Source: Acidimicrobiia bacterium
Lineage (GTDB): Bacteria; Actinomycetota; Acidimicrobiia; Acidimicrobiales; JAHEJN01
Assembly: GCA_029861625.1 (NCBI GenBank)
Contig: JAOTZB010000005.1
Coordinates: 1 to 39,469 of the forward strand
Reading direction: 5' to 3'
Length of the DNA stretch: 39,469 bases
Shown: one piece after another, positions 8,944 to 18,112 of the stretch
How positions within the stretch are numbered: position 1 is the stretch's first letter
Layout: each line of letters opens with the position of its first letter
Translations under genes and position numbers: made by a program
The notes under the pieces: generated by a model
The model's database searches: none
What the model saw: the letters and a program-made list of their open reading frames with translations, nothing else
Told to the model about the DNA's origin: nothing

Positions 8944-10077
8944 ATGAACCAACCATCTCGATCGCGGGCCGAGGGCATGCGGGTCGGGCTGATAGGCACG
9001 AGCTGGTGGGCCGACTCGATGTACCTTCCTGCGCTCGCCGAGCATCCCCGAGGAGCGATCACGGCCATCTGCGGTCGAGACCTGAACCGTGCCGCCGAGG
9101 TGGCACGGGACTGGTCGGTCGACACGGTCACCGACGATGCGTTGGGGCTCATCGAATCCGGCGACATCGACGCGGTGATCATCGCGAGCAGCAACCAGAG
9201 CCACCATCCGTATTGCATGGCCGCGCTCGACGCGCGCATCCACGTGCTGTGCGAGAAACCGATCGGGCTGACTACAGCCGAGGCCGACGAGCTCGCCGCC
9301 CGAGCCGCCCCACTCGACCTCGCGACCATGGTGCCGTTCACCTATCGGTGGATGCCGACGAACCGGTGGTTCAAGCAGCTGATCGACGACGGCTATATCG
9401 GTCGGCCCTACCACCTCGCCATGCGCTATTACACCGGCTACGCCCGCGACAGTGAGTACAAGTGGCGGTTCGATCCGGCCGTGGCCGGATCCGGGGTGCT
9501 CGGCGACCTCGGGTCGCACTGGTTGCACCTGGCACGATGGTTCTTCGGCGAGGTGGTCGAGATCGGGGCGATGACGTCGACGCTGGTCCCCCGCGACGCT
9601 CGACCCGACGGAGACCACTACGAACCGGCCGAGGACAGTGCCGTCATCAATGCCCGGTTCGCGAACGGCGCGTACTGCGCGCTCCAGGTCAGCGCCGTGT
9701 GCTGGGAGGGCACCGACTTCAACCAGACCCACCACTTCGAAGCCCATGGCTCCGATGGCACGCTCTACTCGGTGAACGACTGGTCGGCGACCCAGGAGGT
9801 ACGGGGTGTCCGAGCGGCTGAGCCCGGACCGGCCGCACTACTACCCGTCCCCGACCAGCTGTGGGACGGCGTTCGGCGAGACCGCGTGCACGACACCTAC
9901 CGCGATGTGTTCCGAACCACCGAGTCGATGACTCGCGAGTGGTTGACCGCAGCGTCTCGACGGCAGCCGATCGAGCCTGATCTGGCCGAAGGTGCCAGGG
10001 TACAGAGGCTCGTCGACGCCGCCGTCGCGAGCGCTGCCGATGGCGGCCGGCTCCAGGACGTTGCACCACCGACGTGA
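8944..10077 (+). CDS. Gfo/Idh/MocA family oxidoreductase
   Basis: MRVGLIGTSWWADSMYLPALAEHPRGAITAICGRDLNRA...VHVLCEKPIGL-type motif (HVLCEKPIGLT)...GDLGSHWLHLARWFFGEV. Confidence 0.9.
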   Translation: MNQPSRSRAEGMRVGLIGTSWWADSMYLPALAEHPRGAITAICGRDLNRAAEVARDWSVDTVTDDALGLIESGDIDAVIIASSNQSHHPYCMAALDARIHVLCEKPIGLTTAEADELAARAAPLDLATMVPFTYRWMPTNRWFKQLIDDGYIGRPYHLAMRYYTGYARDSEYKWRFDPAVAGSGVLGDLGSHWLHLARWFFGEVVEIGAMTSTLVPRDARPDGDHYEPAEDSAVINARFANGAYCALQVSAVCWEGTDFNQTHHFEAHGSDGTLYSVNDWSATQEVRGVRAAEPGPAALLPVPDQLWDGVRRDRVHDTYRDVFRTTESMTREWLTAASRRQPIEPDLAEGARVQRLVDAAVASAADGGRLQDVAPPT

Positions 10078-10119
10078 GCGCGGTCTCCGGCGAGCGCGCG
10101 TCTCCGGTGGGTCAGGAAC

Positions 10120-10145
10120 ACGGGGCGGGTTCACGGGGCGGGTTC
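10120..10145. repeat. 13-bp tandem duplication
   Basis: ACGGGGCGGGTTC ACGGGGCGGGTTC then ACG, intergenic. Confidence 0.8.
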
Positions 10146-10170
10146 ACGCACCGGCGCTTGGACGCCGAGC

Positions 10171-11295
10171 TCAGGCGTCGAAGTCGCCACCCCAGGCCGC
10201 CGCGAGCGCCCGGGGCAACACCCATGCGCCGGTCTCGGTGAGGCGTCGGTCGGTATCGAGGATCCCGACGTCGACCCACGACTCGATGACGACCGCGAAC
10301 GCCCACTCGAACCACGGACGATCGCGCCCAGGGATGGCTGTGGTGATCTCGGGACAGCCGTTGACGAAGTCGACGAGCATCGCCCCCGACAGCGACGTAC
10401 CGACACCAGCTCGGATCGTCCCGAGCACCGCGCCGAGCCAGTCGGCCCATTCCAACGATGCCAGCGCGTCGAGCTCGCGGACCGGTCGGCCCGACCCGTC
10501 GGTCCACCGGACGAGCGCAGCCGCCCGGCCGATCGCAACCTCCGCTCCCGGAGGGCAGACCTCGTCGCGAGCCGAGCCCAACGCGGACCGAAGCACAGCC
10601 AGCGACGACCGATCGGCCTCGTCGTCGAGCACCGGCATCGGCGGGTCGATCGACCAGGTGGGTTCGAGCGTGCCGTGCCCGAGCCCGGCCAGCCGCGCTC
10701 TCAACAGCGTCAGATTCGCCAGGAGCGAGTCATTCGGGTGCTCGCCGGGCTCGGCGACCCGAGCGGCGAACGCCGCGGCCACCCGGGCCGCAGCGGCCTC
10801 GCAGCCGAGCTCGACGAGCTCGATCTGTGACGCGAGCACCGAGACCAGCGGATCGAAGTCGGTGCTCACCTGCACATCGGCGAGAACGCCACTCGGCGCG
10901 ATGTCGATCAACAACACGTGCTCATCGGGGCCGTGGGCGAAACCGAGCACGATCACCGTCTCGTCGGTGTCCCCAGACCGCAGCTCCCATGCACCGGACG
11001 GCTCGGGCGCCGGTGATCGCTCCACGACATGGGACTGCGCCCGGGGCCCGGCGGTATCCAGCCCGAAGCCTGCGATCACCTCGAGAATCGTGCGAGCGGC
11101 CGGCTCGGCACGGCCGGCCAGCCACTCGACGAATGCTGTGTCGTCACCGGCGGGATCGGTCGCGACGCCGGGTTCACGCCACAATCCGAGCGCGCTCGAG
11201 ACCCACGCGTCGAGCTCGGCGGGGAGGTCGATGAGGTCGAGCTCATCGCTCGCGGTGTCGAGCACCTCGCTGAAGACCTCGGTATCGGATGGCAC
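10171..11295 (-). CDS. Hypothetical protein, 374 aa
   Basis: Long ORF with coding-like composition between convergent and divergent neighbours. No family recognised. GTG start. Confidence 0.7.
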   Translation of the reverse strand: MPSDTEVFSEVLDTASDELDLIDLPAELDAWVSSALGLWREPGVATDPAGDDTAFVEWLAGRAEPAARTILEVIAGFGLDTAGPRAQSHVVERSPAPEPSGAWELRSGDTDETVIVLGFAHGPDEHVLLIDIAPSGVLADVQVSTDFDPLVSVLASQIELVELGCEAAAARVAAAFAARVAEPGEHPNDSLLANLTLLRARLAGLGHGTLEPTWSIDPPMPVLDDEADRSSLAVLRSALGSARDEVCPPGAEVAIGRAAALVRWTDGSGRPVRELDALASLEWADWLGAVLGTIRAGVGTSLSGAMLVDFVNGCPEITTAIPGRDRPWFEWAFAVVIESWVDVGILDTDRRLTETGAWVLPRALAAAWGGDFDA

Positions 11296-11399
11296 CTCCG
11301 GACGATACCGGTGTGCGTCGCGGCGGTATCGGCAGTTGGGGCCTGCAGCGGTGATGCTGGGGCCGGGACATTCGGGGCCGCGGGACTACCGTCGAGGCG

Positions 11400-12200
11400 A
11401 TGCCGGAGCTCCCCGAGGTCGAGACCATTCGGCGTGCGCTCGCCCCCCGTCTTCACGGTCGAACGCTCGTCGCCGCCGAGAGCCATCCCTCCGACAAGTT
11501 CACACCGGCGCACCTCGCTGTCGGCAGCGTCATCACCGATGTCGGACGGAGGGGCAAGTACCTGCTCCTCGCACTCGACGTCGATCGCGAGCTGGTCATC
11601 CATCTGGGCATGACCGGGTCGATCAGCATCGGCGACGGGCCCGTCGACGATCCCTACATGCGGGCGAGCTGGCAACTCGACGACGGGGACACGATGGCAT
11701 TCCGCGACGTTCGTCGATTCGGACGCATTCGAGTCGTGCCGCTCGGCGACCACTCATCGATCCCGACGCTCGCGGCGGCCGGGCCCGAGCCGTTCGACGA
11801 CACCTTCGACGGTGCCCACCTCTACCGGGCGCTCCGCTCGAGCAGTCGCCGGGTCAAGACCCAGCTCCTCAGTCAGCGCCCGGTCGCCGGCATCGGCAAC
11901 ATCTACGCCGATGAGGCGTTGTGGCTCGCGTCGGTGCACCCGGCCCGCCGGCGCATCACGAAGGCGCAGGCCGACGCACTCGCCGAGGCCATCGTCGAGG
12001 TGTTGGAGGCGGGGGTCGACCACGGCGGGACGACCCTGCGCGACTACCGCAACCTCGACGGCGGAACCGGCGCCAACCAGTACCACCTCCACTGCTACGG
12101 CCGAGCAGGACAGCCGTGCGAGCGGTGCCACACACCACTGCGAAGCAAGGTGATCGACGCCAGGACCTCGACATGGTGCCCGAGGTGCCAGGCGTCATGA
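11400..12200 (+). CDS. mutM: Formamidopyrimidine-DNA glycosylase
   Basis: MPELPEVETIRRALAPRLHGR N-terminus and C-terminal zinc finger CYGRAGQPCERCHTPLRSKVIDARTSTWCPRCQ. Confidence 0.97.
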   Translation: MPELPEVETIRRALAPRLHGRTLVAAESHPSDKFTPAHLAVGSVITDVGRRGKYLLLALDVDRELVIHLGMTGSISIGDGPVDDPYMRASWQLDDGDTMAFRDVRRFGRIRVVPLGDHSSIPTLAAAGPEPFDDTFDGAHLYRALRSSSRRVKTQLLSQRPVAGIGNIYADEALWLASVHPARRRITKAQADALAEAIVEVLEAGVDHGGTTLRDYRNLDGGTGANQYHLHCYGRAGQPCERCHTPLRSKVIDARTSTWCPRCQAS

Positions 12201-12300
12201 CCGTTGCAGTCGCGTCGGTCCTCTCGACGGCTTGCGTATCCGTCCCGATCGGAGTAGCAATGCAGGTTGGACGCAGCGGGCGGAGTGACCGCTGTCCATC

Positions 12301-12325
12301 CGGGCCCGGCCTCTGGCCGGGCCCG
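12301..12325. other. Perfect GC-only hairpin, 11-bp stem and 3-nt loop
   Basis: CGGGCCCGGCC-TCT-GGCCGGGCCCG, ~100 nt downstream of the mutM stop, no T-tract. Confidence 0.75.
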
Positions 12326-12554
12326 AATGGCGTCCCGGGCACGGCAGTGTGTCGCCATGACGGCCCCAACCCGGCGGAGGCGCCGCCAGCGACACCGCCG
12401 AGGCGGCGCGTCGGTATCGCGGCCGACAGCCCCTAGGCTTGGTCTCGCTCGATGCACGGGGTTGCGCCGACACCCCTCTATCGACCCCGCTCCGAGCCGA
12501 CGTCGAGCGGGACCGGCGTCCCGAACACAAGCAATATGTAGGACGGAGAAAGCG

Positions 12555-12842
12555 ATGGCCTCGAGCCGAACGACCTTCGAGAAACTCCAGCGCGACCGGG
12601 CCAAGGCGGCCAAGGCTGCGGCGAAGCGGGCCAAGCGGGAAGAACGCCGGACCGAAGCAAAAGAGGAACAAGCCGCCGCCGAGGAGCCCGGGCCGTTGGT
12701 CCCGGAGAAGGAGTCCCTCGACGCCGCCGAGCTGCTCGCGACCGTCGAGCGGCTCCACAAGAGCTACGACAACGAAGAGATCAGCTTCGAGGAGTTCGAG
12801 GAGGCCAAGGCGGAGCTCATGGCCATGATCCAGGTCGACTGA
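12555..12842 (+). CDS. Small charged protein with SHOCT-like C-terminal helix motif
   Basis: MASSRTTFEKLQRDRAKAAKAAAKRAKREERR...SLDAAELLATVERLHKSYDNEEISFEEFEEAKAELMAMIQVD. RBS-like GGACGGAG upstream. Confidence 0.8.
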   Translation: MASSRTTFEKLQRDRAKAAKAAAKRAKREERRTEAKEEQAAAEEPGPLVPEKESLDAAELLATVERLHKSYDNEEISFEEFEEAKAELMAMIQVD

Positions 12843-12878
12843 GGGTCCCCGACCCGAACCACCCGCAGCGAACGGCAG

Positions 12879-13271
12879 TCACGGCAACGACGGTGGCGCG
12901 GCCTCGACCGTCCATCGGGCGGCACTCCCCTTCGGCAACACGATGAGGTCTGCCGATCCGTCCGGGTCGCGTGCGAGCGCGAGATCGGCGAGAACCCGCA
13001 CGGACCAACGGACCGAGAACAGGCCACCCTCGTAGCTGATCGGGCCGGTAAGGGGCAGGTCGATACGCGCTTCGAGGTCACCCGAGACCGTGTCGGCATC
13101 GACGGGAGCAGCCACCCGCGCGACGACGTCGGCGGTGCCGTCGATGACCGTCTCGGCCAGGAGCTCGATCGTGAATCCGCGCGGTGACTTGGCCAGCCCG
13201 TCCCACGCGACTGTGGCAACAACGGTGTCACCGAGCTCGTGGACCGGTGCCTCCACCTCGACGGTGATCAC
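12879..13271 (-). CDS. Arrestin/Spo0M-like beta-sandwich protein, 130 aa
   Basis: MITVEVEAPVHELGDTVVATVAW...LPLTGPISYEGGLFSVRWSVRVLADLALARD. GTGA overlap with the upstream gene. Confidence 0.55.
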   Translation of the reverse strand: MITVEVEAPVHELGDTVVATVAWDGLAKSPRGFTIELLAETVIDGTADVVARVAAPVDADTVSGDLEARIDLPLTGPISYEGGLFSVRWSVRVLADLALARDPDGSADLIVLPKGSAARWTVEAAPPSLP

Positions 13272-13891
13272 ACCGCCACCGCGGCGCCGACGACGACCGG
13301 AACCCTGGTGTTCTCTCGCTCGCCGTCGACATCGGTCACCGTCACCTCGACCACCCAGCCGATCCGTGCGCGCGGCGACTCGAAGGTCGGTGGCGCCTCG
13401 AACACCGGGACCTGGATGTGCAGATCGACCTCGATCAGATCGTCGGTCGAGTAGTCGTCGACCTCGATCGGGTACGTCCCGACCAGTTCCGTGAGCGAAG
13501 GCTGAGCCCGGCGCACCAGCACCTCCTCACAGAGCAGCCGCGCGTCCAGGCCGGCCACAACCGCGCCGCGTCGACGAGCCCGGCATCGGTACCGGGCGAT
13601 CACGTCGGCCCCCAACAGGAGCGGATCCGATGACGGAAGGAACAGATCCGGGTTGGCCCAGACTTCGTCGCGGCGGGATCTGGTGATGATCCACGCGACC
13701 ACCGCCGCGAGAGCAACGACGACGGCGATGACGGCGAGCACGCGTTGGGACCACAAGAGCAGGACGACACTCAGCGCGACCCACGCGACCGCCACCAGAC
13801 CGAGGATGGTGCCGGACGAGCCGCGGTCCGAGTCGCGCCCCGGGCCGGCGCGACCGGACCCGGACTGCTCCCTCGAAGTCTGTGATGCCAC
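13268..13891 (-). CDS. Membrane-anchored arrestin-like domain protein
   Basis: Two hydrophobic segments (TILGLVAVAWVALSVVLLLW, VLAVIAVVVALAAVVAWII) then RYRCRARRRGAVVAGLDARLLCEEVLVRR...IQVPVFEAPPTFESPRARIGWVVEVTVTD. GTG at 13891 chosen to avoid overlap with the divergent protease gene. Confidence 0.6.
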   Translation of the reverse strand: MASQTSREQSGSGRAGPGRDSDRGSSGTILGLVAVAWVALSVVLLLWSQRVLAVIAVVVALAAVVAWIITRSRRDEVWANPDLFLPSSDPLLLGADVIARYRCRARRRGAVVAGLDARLLCEEVLVRRAQPSLTELVGTYPIEVDDYSTDDLIEVDLHIQVPVFEAPPTFESPRARIGWVVEVTVTDVDGERENTRVPVVVGAAVAV

Positions 13892-13944
13892 ACGGTCCTC
13901 TCTGCCGGTGATCGATCCGACACTACCCTTGCCTGTCGACGCCA

Positions 13945-15090
13945 ATGACGACAACCGACTTCCGCTCCCTTCAGACGAAGAATCGCCGCATCACCTGGTT
14001 CTTGTTGACCGCCAGCTTCGCCTTGCTGGCGATCGTCGGAATCGCAGCGGCGTTCTCCCTCGGCCTCGGTCTGGTCGGTGGCGTCGTGTTCGCGGTCGCA
14101 GCCCTCGCCCTCACCTCGGCCGCGTACTTCGGGTCCGACTCGATCGCATTGCTCGCTACGCGGGCGTCGGAGGCCGACCCGAGCGAGTACCGACGACTGC
14201 ACAACCTCGTCGAAGGCCTCTCGCTCGCCTCAGGTCTCCCGAAACCCCGCGTCTTCGTGGTCGACGACCCGGCGCCGAACGCATTCGCCACCGGTCGCAG
14301 CCCCGATCGGGCCGCGGTGGCCGTCACGACGGGGTTGCTCGACAAGATGGAACGGGTCGAGCTCGAGGGGGTCCTCGCCCACGAGCTGGCCCACGTGCGC
14401 AACTACGACATCCGCGTCATGACGGTGGCGGTGGCGACGGCAGGTGCGGTCGCATTGATCGCCGACCTCTTCTGGCGGGCGCTGTGGTGGGGTGGCGTCA
14501 ACGGCGGTCGGCGCCGCGACAGCCGCGACAACGGAGGGGCCAACGTCATCGTGTTGATCGGCTTCGTGGTCGTCGTGATCCTCGCGCCGATCGCTGCCCT
14601 GTTGCTGCGCGCCGCCATCAGCCGAAGCCGTGAGGGCCTCGCCGACGCGTCGGCGGTCGAGATCACCAGGAACCCGTCGGGATTGCGGCGAGCGCTCGAG
14701 AAGCTCGAGTCCGACGTGACCGTCGTCCGCCACACCTCACATGCGACGTCACATCTGTGGATCGAGTCGCCCGACGACCACGAGAAGGGCCACAAGGGCT
14801 CCCGGCTCAACAACCTGTTCACGACCCATCCGCCCCTTCGTGACCGCATCGACGCGCTGCGGGCGATGGAGGGACTCGGACCGGCAGCCGCCGCGGCGTC
14901 CGCCACCACCCAGGCATCGGTGCCGGCTTCGAGCTTCACGACCATGGGCGCGTCGCTGGCGGCAGCCGCCGAGGCCGGCGAGTCGGGTGCCGCGGCGGTC
15001 CCCCAGGGTTGGTACCCGGATCCGCTCGACGCGACCCGTCAGCGATGGTGGACCGGCTCTGCGTGGACCACCAACATCACCACCGGATGA
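13945..15090 (+). CDS. HtpX-like M48 family zinc metalloprotease with C-terminal DUF2510 domain
   Basis: LEGVLAHELAHVRNYDIRVMT (HExxH), REGLADASAVEITRNPSGLRRALEKL, C-terminal QGWYPDPLDATRQRWWTGSAWTTNITTG. Confidence 0.93.
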   Translation: MTTTDFRSLQTKNRRITWFLLTASFALLAIVGIAAAFSLGLGLVGGVVFAVAALALTSAAYFGSDSIALLATRASEADPSEYRRLHNLVEGLSLASGLPKPRVFVVDDPAPNAFATGRSPDRAAVAVTTGLLDKMERVELEGVLAHELAHVRNYDIRVMTVAVATAGAVALIADLFWRALWWGGVNGGRRRDSRDNGGANVIVLIGFVVVVILAPIAALLLRAAISRSREGLADASAVEITRNPSGLRRALEKLESDVTVVRHTSHATSHLWIESPDDHEKGHKGSRLNNLFTTHPPLRDRIDALRAMEGLGPAAAAASATTQASVPASSFTTMGASLAAAAEAGESGAAAVPQGWYPDPLDATRQRWWTGSAWTTNITTG

Positions 15091-15137
15091 CCGACCGGCG
15101 CGACCAGCAAGCCCTCCGTCGCCGATAGCGTTGGCGC

Positions 15138-16532
15138 GTGTCATCGCGTCGCCATCTGGCCCTCCTCGCACTCGTGTTGGCCCTCCTCGCCACAGCCTGC
15201 GCGAGCTCTGCCGGCGGTCGCAGTGACGAGACGGCGGACGACTCCGCCGGTCCGACTCCGGTCTCCCCGCCGGATCCGACGCCGACGCCGGTCGAGCAGT
15301 CGGACTCGGACGGCGACGAGGAGGCAACCACCGGAGGCGGTGACAGCGAACGGATCGCGATCCAGACCGAGGCGTCGACACTCCTCACCGTGCGCCCCGA
15401 CGGATCTGAGCCCATCCCGCTCTCGCCCGACGACAACCGGCTCCACCAACAGCCGACCTGGGCCCCGGACGGCAGTCGCATCGCATGGACCTCCGTCGAG
15501 GCGGAGAGCGGCACGACTGCCCTCGCGGCAAGCCGTTTCGACGGCACGGGAGCCTACGAGACGGAAACGGAAGGGGCAGCGTCGGCACTCGCGTGGGACC
15601 CGTCGTCGAGCCAGCTCGCATATGTCGCGTCCGTCCCGATCGGTCTCCGCCTCGCAACCGTCGACATCGCCAGCCAATTGCCCGAGCTGCCCATCGACAG
15701 CGGACAGCCGTACTGGTTCGCGTGGGGTCCGGGGGGCGACGAACTGTTCGTGCACGCGAGCGGATTCCGCTTGGATCGCGTCGCTCTCGACGGCACGACG
15801 GTCGTCATCGACTCCGAGGCCGGGGAGTTCCAGGCGCCGGTCTGGGTCGATGCCGAACGATCGCTGCTGTTCGCCGACAGCGTCGACGGTGTCGACACGC
15901 TCGTGAGCACCGGCGACCAGGGAGAGGGACGGCTCCCCATCGCCACGTTCGACGGATATCTCCAGTTCGTCGTGAACCCGGACTCGAATCAGGTGGCGAT
16001 GCAGGTCCGCGACGAACCACCGGCCGCCATCCCCGACGTGATCACCGCATCCTTCCAGCCCGACGAGCCGATCGACCCCGTCGATCAGCTGCCCCGTGAC
16101 CTGCTGTTCGTGATGGCGGTGTACGGCGGCGCGCCCTTCGTCATCGACACGGCGCCGGCCGACGCGTTCTTCTGGAGCGCCGACGGAGGCACCCTCGCCT
16201 ATCTCGTCCAGGTCACTGCTGGCGAGGAGCCGTGGTACGAGTGGCGCTTCTTCCGGGCCGCAACCGGGTCGACGGTGACATCACCGCTGTTCCGACCCAC
16301 GTCGGTCTTCCTCGACGTGTACGTGCCGGCCTTCGACCAGTACGCGACCGATGTGCAGTTCTTCTCACCGGCAGGCGACCAGTTCGTCTACACCGGCGAG
16401 GCGCTCACCGGCGAGGACGGCGTCTGGGTGTTCGCGCTCGATGGCGACGGCGATCCCGAGCTCATCGCCGACGGCGAGCTCGCGACCTGGTCACCCGGTC
16501 CTGCCGGGGGCTCGGCGTCGATCATCCCCTGA
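15138..16532 (+). CDS. Lipoprotein with TolB/WD40-like beta-propeller repeats
   Basis: GTG start; VSSRRHLALLALVLALLATACASS lipobox; PTWAPDGSRIAWTSVE and FFWSADGGTLAYLVQV repeats. Confidence 0.85.
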   Translation: MSSRRHLALLALVLALLATACASSAGGRSDETADDSAGPTPVSPPDPTPTPVEQSDSDGDEEATTGGGDSERIAIQTEASTLLTVRPDGSEPIPLSPDDNRLHQQPTWAPDGSRIAWTSVEAESGTTALAASRFDGTGAYETETEGAASALAWDPSSSQLAYVASVPIGLRLATVDIASQLPELPIDSGQPYWFAWGPGGDELFVHASGFRLDRVALDGTTVVIDSEAGEFQAPVWVDAERSLLFADSVDGVDTLVSTGDQGEGRLPIATFDGYLQFVVNPDSNQVAMQVRDEPPAAIPDVITASFQPDEPIDPVDQLPRDLLFVMAVYGGAPFVIDTAPADAFFWSADGGTLAYLVQVTAGEEPWYEWRFFRAATGSTVTSPLFRPTSVFLDVYVPAFDQYATDVQFFSPAGDQFVYTGEALTGEDGVWVFALDGDGDPELIADGELATWSPGPAGGSASIIP

Positions 16533-16570
16533 CACCGGGCGCGCCGGCGACGCGCCTACCCTGACCTCGC

Positions 16571-18070
16571 ATGCGCCGATCGGCAATCGCTCTCGTCTTC
16601 ACCGTCTGCGTGGCCGTGCCCACAATCCTGCCGACACCCGCCGACGCACAGCTCGATGTCGAGGACCTCAGCGACGAGGAGGCCGAGATCCTCGAGGAAC
16701 AGTCGAGGCTCGACGAGATCATCGTCGAGGCCGGCCTCGACGTCGCTACGGCCCACGACGAGATCCTGCGACTCGAGATCGAGGGCGAGCTCGCGCTTCG
16801 CGATCTGGCGGCGGCCCAGTACGAACGCACCGCGACGGTCGAGTCCCGCCGCGCGCTGGCCGTGCAGCAGTACGTGACGGGCGATCCACGCATCGAAGGA
16901 TTCATCGACGAGCTCGTGCAGGAACGTGCGAGCGTCGGACCTGCGATCGAGCGGGCTCTCTACGCCCAGATACTCGACCGGAACACGGCATCGATCGATC
17001 GATACGACGAGCTGATCGACGACTTCGGCGAGCACTTCGACGATCTCGAGAACCGCCTCGAGGATCGCCGCGGCGAGCTCCCCGGCCTCGAGCAGGCCTA
17101 CGACACGGCAGTCAGCAACCGTGAGGCCACCGATGCCACGCTCGCAGCCATCCAGCTCGAGCTCGACTGGGAGCGCTCCCTGCTGCGCCGGGCCCGGCTC
17201 ACCGGCCTCGACGACGGCACCGACAACACCCGTCCGGTGCTGGCCGTGAAGATCGACAATGTCTCCGCGGCGCGGCCCCAGGCCGGGATCAACCAGGCCG
17301 ATGTGGTCATCGAGGAGCTCGTCGAGGGCGACCTCACCCGGCTCGTCGGGCTGTTCCACTCGACCGAGTCCGACCCGCTCGGACCGATCCGGTCGGTTCG
17401 CACCAGCGATGTGTTGATCCTCGCCAACCTGAATCGACCGCTGCTCGGCAACTCGGGCGGGAACCCCGGCGTGATGGCCGCATTGAACGAGTCCCCGATC
17501 GTCGATGTCGGAGCGACCGTTGCCCCCGGGAGCGCCTACTTCCGCAACAACAGCCGGTCGGCGCCGAACAACCTGTTCTCCAGCACTGCGACGCTCTGGG
17601 GTCTCGGCGCGGGATCCGAGGCCGGGGCCGCGCCCCCGCTGTTCTCGTTCCGTCGACCCGACCGGCCCCCGCCGGCCGGCGCGCAGCCGACCAGCGGCGC
17701 CGACATCGACTACGGCGCGACTCGTGTCAGCTATCGGTGGGACGCCGACATCGGCGGCTGGCGGCGCACCCAGGACGGGAGCCCGCACCTCGACACAGCC
17801 GGAGTCCAGGTCGCGCCGACCAACGTGATCGTGCAGGTCGTCGGCTACCACCCGAGCGTCGTGGCATCGATCTCGCCCGAGGCCGAGGTCGTCGGCGAGG
17901 GCGAGGTCTGGGTCTTCCAGAACGGAACGGTGCAGGTCGGCACGTGGAGCCGCGAATCGCTCGAGAGCCCGACACGCTACGTCGATGCCGACGGCGAGGA
18001 GATCGAGCTGTTGCCGGGCCGGACCTGGATCGCGTTGGCGCCGCCGGGCACCGCGACGCTCGTCGGCTAG
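16571..18070 (+). CDS. Secreted DUF3048 (YerB-like) protein with N-terminal coiled coil
   Basis: Signal peptide MRRSAIALVFTVCVAVPTILPTPADAQ, long acidic coiled coil, then RPVLAVKIDNVSAARPQAGINQADVVIEELVEGDLTRLVGLFHSTESDPLGPIRSVRTSDVLIL, typical DUF3048. Confidence 0.9.
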   Translation: MRRSAIALVFTVCVAVPTILPTPADAQLDVEDLSDEEAEILEEQSRLDEIIVEAGLDVATAHDEILRLEIEGELALRDLAAAQYERTATVESRRALAVQQYVTGDPRIEGFIDELVQERASVGPAIERALYAQILDRNTASIDRYDELIDDFGEHFDDLENRLEDRRGELPGLEQAYDTAVSNREATDATLAAIQLELDWERSLLRRARLTGLDDGTDNTRPVLAVKIDNVSAARPQAGINQADVVIEELVEGDLTRLVGLFHSTESDPLGPIRSVRTSDVLILANLNRPLLGNSGGNPGVMAALNESPIVDVGATVAPGSAYFRNNSRSAPNNLFSSTATLWGLGAGSEAGAAPPLFSFRRPDRPPPAGAQPTSGADIDYGATRVSYRWDADIGGWRRTQDGSPHLDTAGVQVAPTNVIVQVVGYHPSVVASISPEAEVVGEGEVWVFQNGTVQVGTWSRESLESPTRYVDADGEEIELLPGRTWIALAPPGTATLVG

Positions 18071-18112
18071 CGCCGCTCGGGCCCCGGGCCGCGCCGAGTA
18101 GGTTGGCGCTCG

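Noticed and set aside
10120-10145. 13-bp tandem duplication as a possible CRISPR or mobile-element trace
   Set aside because: Only two adjacent copies, no spacers, no transposase or target-site context; simple local duplication.
9992-11914. 640-aa + strand Ser/Arg-rich ORF
   Set aside because: Overlaps the end of the Gfo/Idh gene, the antisense of the 374-aa gene and an alternate frame of mutM; no domain motifs.
17165-17180. GGGAGCGCTCCC palindrome as another LacI operator
   Set aside because: Inside the DUF3048 coding region, lacks the flanking TTR/YAA bases, and GC palindromes are expected by chance here.
18071-18112. Possible tRNA-Sec or other RNA gene near selD
   Set aside because: The 42-bp upstream gap and the ~52-bp downstream gap are too short, and no tRNA-like arms were seen.
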